Shown here one piece after another: positions 13,481-26,965 of a stretch of 52,500 nucleotides of DNA. Each line of letters opens with the position of its first letter. The first letter of the stretch is position 1. The stretch lies in contig JACVTC010000050.1 in assembly GCA_016946835.1 (NCBI GenBank), positions 327,501 to 380,000 on the forward strand. The letters are read 5' to 3'. A model generated the notes under the pieces. The model had not been told where the DNA came from and ran no database searches. It saw nothing but the letters and a program-made list of their open reading frames with translations. This DNA comes from Neocallimastix lanati (nom. inval.). Its lineage: Eukaryota > Neocallimastigomycota > Neocallimastigomycetes > Neocallimastigales > Neocallimastigaceae. A program made the position numbers and the translations under genes.

Positions 13481-13753
13481 TTTTTTGTAAAAAAATATTT
13501 ATTTTTATCTAACCATTATAATTTATTTAATTATTCACTTAATAAATTTTAAGAAAAAAATTATAAATTAATAATACAACAAAATAGTATCATATAACTA
13601 TTAATTTAAAAGCCTCAAAATTTGATATATCACGTGAAAAATTGGCGTTTTGGACCTCTCCCTATTATTTTTATTATACTTCATAATTTCTGCATACATT
13701 AAAGTCATCTAAACCAAATGCCACACTTTTTATTACATTTATATAAATGATTA

Positions 13754-13816
<63 letters not shown>

Positions 13817-14339
13817 ATACTAAATTAATGAGTAAAATAATATCTAAAATTATTTATATATTATTTAATATTTAATATTCTTATTTATTTATTATTTTTT
13901 ATTTAATTATTTATTATTATTTATTATTTATTATTTATTATTTATTATTTATTGTTTATTATTTATTATTCATTTTGTATTGCCTCTAAATAAAAATAAA
14001 TTATTTTAAACATGTAATTTATTAATTAGTGTGACAGCAAAGGTCGTGGTAAGAAAAAAAAAGTTAAATATTAAAATATTCTGATAATCAATATTATTTA
14101 AAAATATTTTTAGATTGAATATCTTAATTATAACACTATATAAAAAAAAACACTATTATTCATTTTTTAACATATAATTAATTTAAATCTGAGAAAGAGA
14201 TGAATACTTAAATATTATAATATAATAAAAAAAAAAAAAAAAAATTAAAATAATGCTATTAAATTTAAATTAAAATATTGATATTATAAATGGTGATGTA
14301 AAGGCAATTACTTTCATATATAAATTTCAAAATATAATA

Positions 14340-14700
14340 AATATATTTAATATTCAGCTATTTATTTATTTTTTTAATTTATTCAATCTGTACTTTCATA
14401 TTTAATATTCAGCTATTTATTTATTTTTTTTAATTTATTCAATCTGTACTTTCATATTTAATATTCAGCTATTTATTTTATTTTATTTTATTTTATTCAA
14501 TCTGTACTTTATATTTCAACTATTTATTTTATTTTATTTTATTTTATTTTTATTAATATTTGTATTTTTATTATAATTCAAATATTTATTTTATTTTATT
14601 TTATTTTATTTTAATTAATATTTGTATTTTTATTATAATTCAAATATTTATTTTATTTTATTTTATTTTATTTTATTTCATTTTATTTTGTTCTTTTTAT
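14340..14700. repeat. Minisatellite: TTCAATCTGTACTT core plus (TTTTA)n
   Basis: About five units of 55-70 bp each combine a conserved core (TTCAATCTGTACTTTCATAT then CAGCTATTTATTT, drifting to CAACTATTTA and AATATTTATT) with a variable (TTTTA)n or (TTTA)n tail. The same core recurs at 20401-20440 and 25893-25926 (reverse orientation) and at 28620-28860 (same orientation). Confidence 0.8.
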
Positions 14701-14953
14701 ATATATTCTATCTATCTATCTATCTATATCTATATCTATATATATATATATATAAAAAAGAAAACATAATTTCAGAAATTAATATCTCCTAATTCATTAC
14801 TTAATGATATATAAAAGGATATTTAATTATATATAAAAGAATTATTAAAATAAAATTATATAACATGAAATAAACATATAAACTAATTTTCGTAAATCAT
14901 AAATGTAAATACACTTCAATAAATTACATAATAAATAAATATATAAAATATTA

Positions 14954-15035
14954 TGAATTAATATATAATATAATTATTATGTAGTTACAACACCTGAATT
15001 AATATATAATATAATTATTATGTAGTTACAACACC
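14954..15035. repeat. Perfect 41-bp tandem duplication
   Basis: The unit starting TGAATTAATATATAATATAA and ending TAGTTACAACACC is repeated exactly at 14954-14994 and 14995-15035. Confidence 0.9.
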
Positions 15036-16761
15036 CCTTTAAATGAGATTTTTATATAAAAATATTATTTGTAAATTTTAGTATTTTTATTTCATCTGAA
15101 TCTTTTGCTAATATATCAGCTTGCATGTTTTCCGTGTTTCAATATTTTAAATTTATTCCATTCTTTAATAAGTTATCTTATTGTAAAGATATGATCAATA
15201 TCTTTAATACATTAATTAATTTATTTTGTACATTAAGTTATTTAATGTAATTCATGTTTACAAAGTTATGCTAATACATTAAATTATGTAAAATTGTTTT
15301 ATTTTTAAAAGAAATGTAGTTGTTATTAACTATTTTACAGTTAATAACTAATAAAAGAATTTTTTAATAAAGTGATATTAATAAAAAAAGAAGTTTTTTA
15401 ATAAAATAAATTTAATTGTGTATTGTTATTAATAGTGTTTTCGTATAATTGTAATATGTTCCATAAGAACACTTTGCATATGCATTTACTTTCTTGATTA
15501 TCAGTGTAGATCTTTATATTTAATTTCTTATGTAATATTTCTTTAATAATGTTCCTTAAACCATACTATTTTCTTGACACTTTCTGAATTACTTATATAT
15601 ACGCCTTCTGCAGTAGAAGTAGTAGCAACGGATGATTGCTTTTTGTATATCCAGTATATAGGACTTTTTTCTCATTATAATAATAGCCATATCACCTACG
15701 AAATCTATGTCCGTGTATCCAATTAACTTCCTTTCCCATCATATTTAATTTTATAATCTTTTGTACTATTTATATATTTATTACTCTATTCCAGTCTGAA
15801 ATTATTGGTTGTTCACTTTTCCTGGAAGCTTTATTTATTACAAATGAAATTTCTGGTTTTGAACATTTTGATAGGTAAATTAGAAATCCCTTTCACTTTT
15901 GTATATTGTTTTGACAAAAGGTTTTTTTTTTTTTTTTATTTATAGATATGTCGTTGTCTTATTAAATTATATAATTGTTATTTTGTTTTTCTTCTTTAAT
16001 TCATAAAGTATATTTGATTGATATGTAATTTGATATTTTGAATTTTCTTTTAGTTTTTTTTTTTTTTTATATTATATCTTTGATATATCTTGTTTCTCCA
16101 GCAATAACCATATCATCAACGTGGAGTCCGATTATATATTTAGTTTTATAATGTATTGTATTTTTGGAATATGCATTGTTAGGCTTTTTATTTGTTTAAA
16201 TTATTATTAATCAATAATTTTCTTACTGCTTCATATCATTGTCTTCCTGATTACTTAAGGCCATAAAAGGTTTTGTTAAGTTTCCATTATCCTATCCCTA
16301 AGTTTATATTGCCTTTAAGAATGGTAATGTAAGTATATTTATCAATAGGAGCATTAAAATAAGCAGCCTTAATATAATAACAAGTTGGAAGCAGCAGATA
16401 AAAGCAAAAATGAGTTTAACACTATCAATATTTAAATTAGGAGAATACGTGAGATCATAATTAATCTCCCATTTTTTTGACGGAAACCTCTGACAATAAG
16501 ACAAGCTTTATATTTATATATAAAACTATTGCTTATATTATTATTAACTTCTTTGTCAATTTCAATTAAATTTATTGTATTCATTTAAAATATTGTCTTC
16601 TTTTAAATTGTTATCTTCATTTATTATAATTTTTTTTAATATTACTATTTTTGTTCAAGTTTTTATTTTCGTTTAAAAATTTTTTTCATTTAAATAATTA
16701 TTGTTACTAAAATCTATATTATTATTATTATTATTTAAATTTTTATTTTTAACGGTTTCCT

Positions 16762-16764
<3 letters not shown>

Positions 16765-16807
<43 letters not shown>

Positions 16808-18039
16808 CTTAGAGAATAACTTTATTTAATTTATAATAATAATAAAATTACATGAATTAAATGAAAAAATAACAAATAAAATACATGAAATAAAATATTA
16901 TATATTATAAAATTATAAAAGTGCGTTAGAAGCAATAGCCTCTAACTTTTCCCATTCCTCGATAATAACACCACGTCCATTATTGCGAGTAATAATTTCA
17001 ATATTAGTGTTATCAATCGAATATGTATCTGGAGGTGAAAATCCATGCCTTATCATTTCGACGGAATACCATTTCATCATCAAACTAAAAGATCGACAAA
17101 TTAATGGTATTACGTTTATTAGAAACTCCGCAATCCCCACAAAATACGGAACAGTTGACGAAGTTGAACTTTGTTTAAAAATATTGTCAATTAATTGTCT
17201 TTATTCCCCATCATTAACTTTAATTTTTGAATATATTGAACGCCCACCAAGAAGTGCACACAATATATAATAAATATTATTATCATAATCCTTTTCTGAA
17301 TCTAAAGAAACATCCAAGGATTTTTGTTCAATTATCATTGCAAACTTCAAAAAGAGATCATCTAGAAAAGGTAAAGATTTATTTCTGTAATTTTCCAATT
17401 CTTTACAGGCAAAGATCCAGTGAGAAAAGCTAGGTACACTAACACCACAACAAGGGCAACATTTAAGGCAATCTTCTGAGACGATTTTTCTTTTAATGGA
17501 AATACTAATGTCAAATTTAAAACCACACCTAATTCGAAAAATCCAAAAGAATCCCAACTGATACTTAGGATATTGAAATGTTAAGTTTCTGATTTCTGAA
17601 ATAAATCCAAAATCATTCTCCTTGTAAATAATTGCTTTTTTAGCTTTTGAGGGTTTGAAGACATCTCTTTCCCAATAAAACTTTTTTATTTCACTTGTTT
17701 TTTTACCCTATCCAAAGTCCTTGATTCTTTAGTCCATGAGTAATGTGACATAGTAGGAATATTATTAGTGAGATGATTAATAATACATGATGAATTTTTC
17801 CTTTTTCTAAAGCATCGTAATTGAGATATAGCACAGACAGCTGAAAGAGGAGGTATTCTCAATTCACGAGTAATATCATAGAGATTAACAGAAGAATTGC
17901 GAGATTTAAATCCATAACTCCAATAAAGTCCTCTATTAATAATTTTTTGAGCTTTAGAACATCTGCTCTTATTTGAACCAAAGAGAGGAGCATAATATAT
18001 AACAAGACTAAGAATAAACGAAATTAAAACATATTTCTT
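16765..18039 (-). mobile_element. 5'-truncated LINE (non-LTR retrotransposon) with poly-A tail and 13-bp TSD
   Basis: The plus strand reads as a target repeat ACGGTTTCCTCAT (16752-16764), 40 T's (the element's 3' poly-A on the minus strand), a ~108-bp 3' UTR (16805-16912) and coding sequence to 18039. A second target repeat, ACGTTTTCCTCAT, follows at 18040-18052 with one mismatch. Truncation at the 5' end, a poly-A tail and variable-length target repeats are the signature of target-primed reverse transcription. The same 3' end occurs as an 87-bp insertion at 40103-40189. Confidence 0.92.
16913..18039 (-). pseudogene. LINE ORF2 C-terminal region with one internal stop
   Basis: One frame stays open from the 5' truncation at 18039 to the stop at 16913, broken only by a TAA at 17201-17203. 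The ~375 codons lack the endonuclease and RT palm because of the truncation. They begin in the region after the RT (SLVIYAPLFGSNKSRCSKAQ), where LINE proteins have a thumb/linker. They include GFFWIFRIRCGFKF followed by a Cys/His cluster CLKCCPCCG-x7-H-x4-C at about 17471-17411, the zinc knuckle typical of LINE ORF2 C-termini. The stop could be a single substitution, so the copy is fairly young. Confidence 0.82.
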
Positions 18040-18459
18040 ACGTTTTCCTCATAATCGTCCATTTTCATAAAAGAGAAATAGGAATCTTGAAAACTATTGC
18101 TTGGATATCGAAGTTTCAGGGGTTTTCTTCAATACTTTTAAATATTAGAATAGAATTAAATGAGATTTTTAATCTGATATATGTTATTAATTTATTTAAT
18201 ATAACAATATATAAGTTTTTTTTATAGCCTCAATTATTGTGAACTTTAATCTTTATTTATTTATTCTTATATAAAATACATGAATACTTTTAATTTTAAT
18301 AAAAAATAAAAAAACACAGAATTAATAAAATAAATAAAAAAAATTATTTTTCCAATATAACATAATAATAAATGAAATAGTAACGTGAAATAAAAAGAAA
18401 TAATCAAAAATAAGTGTATAAATACAGAAAAAAGTTCATATGCAACGAACCTCATCTCA

Positions 18460-18627
18460 TTATGGATTAGGGTTTGAATTGACTATCTGAAAGAAATTAA
18501 GGTCTTCTACTTCAGAGGCATTGGCCCTGCTAGCCTGTCTTACTGCATTTTCAGTGTTGACGCTCCTTGTTAGTTTGCGCTTATACTTTCGGAATAGTAA
18601 CCCTTGCCGAGTACTAGCCCGAGGCAT
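18460..18627 (-). CDS. 55-codon ORF in a dispersed repeat (unknown)
   Basis: ATG at 18627 opens a 55-residue reading frame ending with TAA at 18460. It is markedly less AT-rich than its surroundings. The product starts MPRASTRQGLLFRKYKRKLT, is basic in its first half and polar after, and has no membrane segment. A damaged copy of about 80 bp lies at 29013-29092, and the sequence just past the stop (18300-18455) is shared with 6275-6440. It is therefore part of a repeated element, perhaps the N-terminus of a Gag/ORF1 protein or a leader peptide. I do not recognise the family. Translation is unproven. Confidence 0.4.
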   Translation of the reverse strand: MPRASTRQGLLFRKYKRKLTRSVNTENAVRQASRANASEVEDLNFFQIVNSNPNP

Positions 18628-18884
18628 AATTTAATATATTAAGTATTATAGTTTACAAGGAGAGAAGTGGATGGTACATTCATGATGATTTTACAAAGGT
18701 TTATCACATAAATACACTTGTTACATATATAAAATATTTTATTCTTGTTATTAACAAACTATTTATATAAATGTATATATATATCAATTTATTAATATCT
18801 TTTAAAAAAAAGAACTTGATTTATTATTTATTGTTATATTAAATATGATGCTGATACTGATAATAATATATATTATATATTATA

Positions 18885-18930
<46 letters not shown>

Positions 18931-18989
18931 TTTTTTTTTTTTTTTTAATATCTAGTTTAATTTATTAATAATTTTTTTTTTTTTTATTT
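18628..18989. other. Intergenic 3' of TAM41
   Basis: Apart from a few GC-richer bases adjoining the small ORF, the stretch is (TA)n, a (TTA)n array at about 18888-18930 and poly-T. It presumably contains the TAM41 3' UTR. Confidence 0.5.
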
Positions 18990-19837
18990 TTATTTTCCTT
19001 CTCTTCTTCCTTTAATACTTTTTCGTATTTTTTCCATTGAATATATAGTTGATTTAAATATACCAGCAGTTACAATTCCTTTGATAGATTGAGAAAGAGC
19101 TGGTCCTTTAATAATATTACCAATAGCTAAATTAATAAAGTATAATTAAATAAAATATAATAATAAATAAATTAATACTAAATTTTTATTTTTGAAATTT
19201 TTAAAATTTTTATTAAAGAAAATAAAATGGATATATATATGTATTTATATTATTTTTTATTATTATTGTTATTATTATTATTATTATTATTAAAACTTAA
19301 AGCTTACATCCGTTAATAATGTTGGCTAAATCTTGGTCAGTTGAAATTTCTATTAAATTAATAATATTAATGTTTAATATAAAAATAGTAATATCAATTA
19401 AAATTTCGTTGAAATAATATAAATATATATATATAATAAATTTTTTAATTGATATTATATAAATTGTATAATTAATATATATATTAATGGATAAGTCTTA
19501 AATTTATGAAATCTTATATCTATGAATTATATTACCTTTTACATTAGTAATAATTGAAATTTGTTGGGAATAAACAGAAAGTAACTGGGTAATTAAATTA
19601 GATGGTAAATCTTTTAAAAGAAGGATTCTTTCAGCAGAATTTATCTAAAAAAATTAAAAAATTTTTATTAATTTTTTAATCAAAATTTTATTATAAACAA
19701 CAAAAATAAAATAAATAAAATAAAATAAAAAAGAAAATTTTAATAAAAATTTCAATAAAAATTTTAATAAAAATAAAAATAAAAATAAAAATAAAAATAA
19801 AAATAAAAATAAAAATAAAAATAAAAATAAAAATAAA

Positions 19838-19868
<31 letters not shown>

Positions 19869-20088
19869 TAAAAATAAAAATAAAAATAAAAATAAAAATA
19901 AAAATAAAAATAAAAATAAAAATAAAAATAAAAATAAAAATAAAAATAAAAATAAAAATAAAAATAAAAATAAAAATAAAAATAAAAATAAAAATAAAAA
20001 TAAAAATAAAAATAAAAATAAAAATAAAAATAAAAATAAAAATAAAAATAAAAATAAAAATAAAAATAAAAATAAAAATAAAAATAAA

Positions 20089-20119
<31 letters not shown>

Positions 20120-20974
20120 TAAAAATAAAATAAAAATAAAATAAATAAAAATAAAAAATAAAAATAAAATAAAAATAAATTAAATAAATCACCTTCCATT
20201 TATTATTATCCAGTGGTTGAATCACTAATTTAATATCTTCATCTTCTAACATAATTTTGGTATAAAGTTGATGGAATTCCTTTATTTGTTTATCAACAAT
20301 ATTTTTAACTTTGTTTGGATTTTCACCAAATTTCATTCTAAAATCACCTATAAAAAATGATTAATTATTAATTAATATAAAATAAAATAAAATAAATAAA
20401 TAAATAGTAGAATATGAATATAATTAAAGTACAGATTGAATAATATAATATAATATAATATTAAAAAACAAAAAATTATGAAACCTTGATATGAAAATCC
20501 AGCAATAATTAAAAATAAATCTTTTTCATTAATTTCGGTTTGAAGATATGGAAGAGAAAGAATAGCCATTTTTAATGCATTTTTTAAATTGGAATATTTA
20601 GCTTTTTCAATTTCAGCATTTTCAACTAAGGTTAAAACCTTAAAATTAGCATTATAGTTGTTGTTTTATATTAAAAATTATAAATATTTATAGTACATAT
20701 ATATTTAATAAATATAAATAAATATATGAATATATTTAATTAATTGAATGATTATTATTTAATATACTTTCATGCTTAAAAAAAATTTTTTTTCTAAATG
20801 ACATAAAATTTAACATATAATTAATATAATGTTATAATAATAATGGTAATGAAGATGATAAAAATAAAATATACACTTACAGGTTTTTGCATTCTACCAG
20901 CAATATATAAAGTTTCCCAATTATATAAATCATTTTTTAAATTTTCAGTAGAAATAACACCATATTTAATTTTC

Positions 20975-21035
<61 letters not shown>

Positions 21036-21828
21036 GTAATGATAATGAAAATAGAAAATAGGTTATTTAATTATTTAATATTATTATGTAGAAAAGAAAA
21101 AAACAATTCAAAAAAATTTTTATCTATAGAAAATTATTAATTTTTACCATATTTTCAATTTCAACGAAAGTGTTATAATAAATTTTTGCTCCATAGTCTT
21201 CTTGAATAGCAGATAAAATCTTTGCACTATGAGACATTTTACCTAATCCAGAATAATGATTTTGAAATTGTTTAAAATTAATTTTATGCCATTCTAAAGG
21301 ATCGTCAACAGCAAAAACGTAGTCAACTAATGGCTTTAAAAAACATATATAGATATAGATATAGATATAGATATAGATATAGATATTAAAATGTTATTTT
21401 TATAGATTTTATTGTATTTTAATTTATAAATTTTTAAATTTCAATTAATAAAAATGATAAAATTTAAATGATAAAGTTTAAATATAAAATTTATATAGAT
21501 AGTTAATATTTGTGTTGTTCGTTTTTCCGTTATTTATTATATTGCATTTATTCCACAAAAAAAAAAAAAAATAAATAAATAAAAAAATAAAAAAAAGAAA
21601 TAAAAAAAAAGAAATAAAATATATATATATATGGTATAATTATTTTCTCAAGAACCCATTGAAAATATTTAAATATTTATTTAAATTGAATTAAAAAAAA
21701 AAATAAATAGAGCCAATTACAGTAAAATGTGAAAAAATATAATAGACATATAAAAATGTTTTAAGTAAATAGATATAAATATAAACAAAAAATATATATA
21801 TTTACTTAATATATTTCCTAAATAAGAC

Positions 21829-21865
<37 letters not shown>

Positions 21866-22173
21866 TACTATTATTATTATTATTATTATACCTTTTTCTT
21901 TTCATTTTCATAGCCTTTTTGTTTGAAAACACCAGAACCATATGCAAAAGCATAAGCAATTGGCGCTTTAAATCTAGTAATAACTTTTCCTAAAATATGT
22001 TTAGATTTTGAAATGGCAGCATCAACTTCAGGTTCCTTTTTATTTTGTTGAATTTGAGTTGGTTGTGGAATGGCTGTATTAGACAAATTCTTTATGGTTT
22101 GATAACAAAAAGCCTTATATAATGACTCGTTCAAAGAATTAGTTAATTTTGTATTAATACATTGTAAAATCAT
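18990..22173 (-). CDS. TAM41: TAM41 mitochondrial phosphatidate cytidylyltransferase
   Basis: Eight exons join in frame: 22173-21892, 21333-21148, 20973-20881, 20638-20485, 20347-20193, 19644-19536, 19349-19308 and 19126-18990, giving 385 residues. Tam41 makes CDP-diacylglycerol from phosphatidic acid and CTP on the matrix side of the inner membrane, the first step of cardiolipin synthesis. Diagnostic blocks are YAFAYGSGVFKQ (about 74-85), the nucleotidyltransferase G-S motif, then DYVFAVDDPLEWH (98-110), NHYSGLGKMSH, KYGVIS, LYIAGRMQKPV, YQGDFRM and the C-terminal KGIVTAGIFKSTIYSMEKI. Donors include GTATAA, GTAAAA, GTAAGT, GTTTCA, GTGATT, GTAATA and GTAAGC. The N-terminus lacks acidic residues at the start and could be a targeting peptide. 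Intron 5 contains a ~420-bp satellite. The gene appears intact. Confidence 0.93.
19758..20180. repeat. (AAAAAT)n satellite inside TAM41 intron 5
   Basis: About seventy near-perfect AAAAAT units lie in the intron 20192-19647. They read (TTTTTA)n on the coding strand, so the intron is almost pure T/A upstream of its TTTTTAG acceptor. Long Phe/Ile/Leu ORFs over it are composition artefacts. Confidence 0.95.
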
Positions 22174-24710
<2,537 letters not shown>

Positions 24711-24722
24711 CAATATATAATA

Positions 24723-25066
24723 AAAAAAAAAAAAAATAGACTTGCATATAATGGGTACCCATCTCCCAATATGGCCATACAGTTATTAATTAACTGTAAG
24801 GGGATGAGTTATTGGCATACTCAATCGTCGTTACACACTGCCCGGAGATGCCTTCCTAACGTTCCTACATATATCTCCATTGACCACGAGCATCAGAACG
24901 GAATCATTAACTCCTCCCTAGTGGGTGTAATCAATGGCGATTGGAAATTTTACAATCATCAAGGTCTAAACCCCTTTAAAGCGTAGTATCAGGGTTGGGT
25001 GAAATAAGCATTTGAGTAAAAGCTTTATGAATATCACGTATGGTCTCATGATATCCCAGGATATTG
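24723..25066 (-). mobile_element. SINE-like retroposon, 5'-truncated, with 3' poly-T tail
   Basis: A non-AT-rich ~330-bp body, homologous over nearly its whole length to 39757-40075, lies between two copies of CAATATATAATA (24711-24722 and 25067-25078; up to 16 bp if the A's are counted). On the minus strand it ends in a run of about 14 T's, as does the other copy. The other copy carries a tRNA-like head at its 5' end, which this one lacks, so this one is 5'-truncated. The 71-codon plus-strand ORF over it is not conserved in the second copy, so the element is probably non-coding. Body landmarks are GGGTACCCATCTCCCA and the palindrome CAGTTATTAATTAACTG. Confidence 0.8.
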
Positions 25067-25082
25067 CAATATATAATAAAAA

Positions 25083-26322
25083 TGTCAAAAAAAATTTTTT
25101 TGAGATTTTCTAAATTTTAAGTATGAATAACCAAATCATTTGAATCATATTTTATAATTCAAATAATATTTTAAAATTTAAACTTTATAAAGTATTCAAT
25201 TAATATTCAACATATTGTATTATTTTAATTATTTTAATTATTTTTAATAATTATATACATATATTTTTTATATCCCAAAATATAAAAAACTATACTTTAG
25301 ATTATTATTATCATTAGTAATAATAATCTAATATAAGAATTATTTTTTTTTTTTTTAGAAAACTTGTACTTGTATGTTACTAAAATATATATATATAAAT
25401 AAATAATATACATATTATTTAAAATATATATATATAAAAAGAAAAAAGAAATTAAAAGAAAATATAATAAAAGTTTAAATTAAACATTTTAAAATTATAT
25501 TTTATTCATAAAAAAGTATTTCTTTTTTGACAAATATTCTTGTTTTATACAATAAGAAAATAGGAAACAACAATAAATAATATATTTTTTGAAAAATTAT
25601 TTAAATAGATTTATTATTTATTATTTATATATATAAAATATAAAAGAGTAAATTATTATAATTGAATTTCAATATCAACATATTAATTTTATATTATTTA
25701 TTTCAAAAATAAAAATAAAAATAAAAAAATAAAATAAAATAAAATAAAAAACAAACAAAGAAAAAAAAAAAAAAAAAAAGAATAAAATAAAATAAAATAA
25801 AATAAAATAAAATAAAATAAAATAAAATAAAATAAAATAAAATAAAATAAAATAAAATAAAATAAAATAAAATAAAATAAAATAAAATAAATAGTTGAAA
25901 TATAAATATAAACTACAGATTGAATAAAATAAAATAAAATAAAATAAAATAAAATAAAATAAAATAAAATAAAATAAAATAAAATAAAATAAAATAAAAT
26001 AAAATAAAATAAAATAAAATAAAATAAAATAAAATAAAATAAAATAAAATAATATAATATAAAATAAAATAAAATTAAAACAAATCAAATTTTATACTTT
26101 ACAACATTTATTTTATTTTCTTTGTTAATTTTAAATATCATGTTTATATTCTTAACAATAAAATAAAATTTAAATAGAAAATAAAACTTTTTTATTATTC
26201 ATTATTTATATATATTTTGATTGATATAGATATAATATTAAGCTAAAAAATATAAAATATATACATATATATATTTATTTACCTTTTATATATATATATA
26301 TATATTCAGTTTAAATTCAGAA
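25083..26322. other. Intergenic, mostly (AAAAT)n
   Basis: The left half is plain AT-rich DNA. From 25730 to 26075 it is (AAAAT)n, listed separately. The last ~250 bp before the kinase ATG are (TA)n-rich with no distinctive promoter motif. Confidence 0.6.
25735..26072. repeat. (AAAAT)n satellite with embedded core
   Basis: Two AAAAT arrays (about 25787-25892 and 25925-26050) are separated by a 34-bp core containing ACTACAGATTGAAT. This is the reverse complement of the core in the minisatellites at 14340 and 28620. Confidence 0.9.
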
Positions 26323-26902
26323 ATGAGTACTCAGGTTACGGAAACAAAATCATTTGATGGTCAAGTTGCAGGTCATGGAAACATTTTAATATTACCAAAT
26401 AATATTCTAATAAAACGTTCATATCCAAAAGAAATTAATTTTTATAAATTAATTAAAGAAAAAAATTTGCCTCTTCAAAATTTTATGCCAAAATGTTATA
26501 ATCATGATCCTTCTTATGAAGAAATAAAAGGTATAATTAAAATGTCTAAATATAAAAATTTAATTTTGATAATATTATTATTTTATTTATAATTTAAATT
26601 GTTATTATAAATATATATAATATATAATAAGAAAAATACGTGTAATCAATAATATAAATGTTTTCTTTTTAATTAAAGTTAATATAGTTAAAATAAAATA
26701 TTCTTGAAAATAATCATTGTTCAATATAAGCATAGAAATTTTTATAATTTTTATTTACGAAATAACATTATTAATGTTAATTTTCCATATATATAAATAT
26801 ATATATATTTATTTAATATTTATAATAATATAATATATATATATTATATAATAATTATCGTTTTTAAAATATAAATATAATTATATATATTTTTTCACAA
26901 TA

Positions 26903-26965
<63 letters not shown>

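Larger units (their letters stand above)
11634..13662 (+). mobile_element. Mutator-like (MULE) transposon, degraded, with TIRs and 9-bp TSD
   Basis: The 2,029-bp element is flanked by a perfect 9-bp duplication, TATTATTTT, at 11625-11633 and 13663-13671. Terminal inverted repeats share the 20-base word GGTCCAAAACGCCAATTTTT, preceded by GAATGT- at the left and GGGAGA- at the right. The interior holds a broken MULE transposase at 11990-12704, then about 900 bp of AT-rich DNA with degenerate subrepeats. The TSD length, TIRs and transposase all point to the same superfamily. Confidence 0.93.
13672..15099. other. Intergenic, microsatellite-rich
   Basis: An (AAAT)n array runs at about 13753-13818. 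A minisatellite lies at 14340-14700 and a 41-bp duplication at 14954-15035, both listed separately. A GC-richer string near 14031-14053 could be read as a basic tail but is too short to call. I see no gene. Confidence 0.6.
15100..18130 (-). pseudogene. Decayed Ty1/Copia pol (RT/RNase H), split by a LINE
   Basis: In minus-strand order the fragments are: an Asn-rich linker (about 18130-18053 and 16751-16560); then YKACLIVRGFRQK and YDLTYSPNLNIDSVKLIFAF near 16520-16400, the KARLVAKGFxQ and ETFSPV blocks of Copia RT; then LHVDDMVIAGE near 16130-16100, the Copia active-site L-Y-V-D-D-M block. Last come a decayed RNase H with a GYTDIDFVGD-like segment near 15715-15685 and an E-A-E-Y-like ISNSESVKKIVWFKEH near 15600-15550. 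Frames change several times, so it is dead. The LINE at 16765-18039 is inserted in the linker. Ends and LTRs are not resolved. Confidence 0.78.

Noticed and set aside
14031-14070. Possible last exon encoding a basic tail (SKGRGKKKKVKY)
   Set aside because: Only about a dozen codons after a TTAG, no upstream exon found, so chance is likely.
19654-20336. Long Phe/Ile/Leu ORFs of 181-190 codons on the minus strand
   Set aside because: They are translations of the (TTTTTA)n array in TAM41 intron 5; one of them begins within real TAM41 exon 5.
24771-24986. 71-codon ORF over the SINE-like body
   Set aside because: The homologous copy at 39760-40020 breaks this frame, so it is not conserved as protein.
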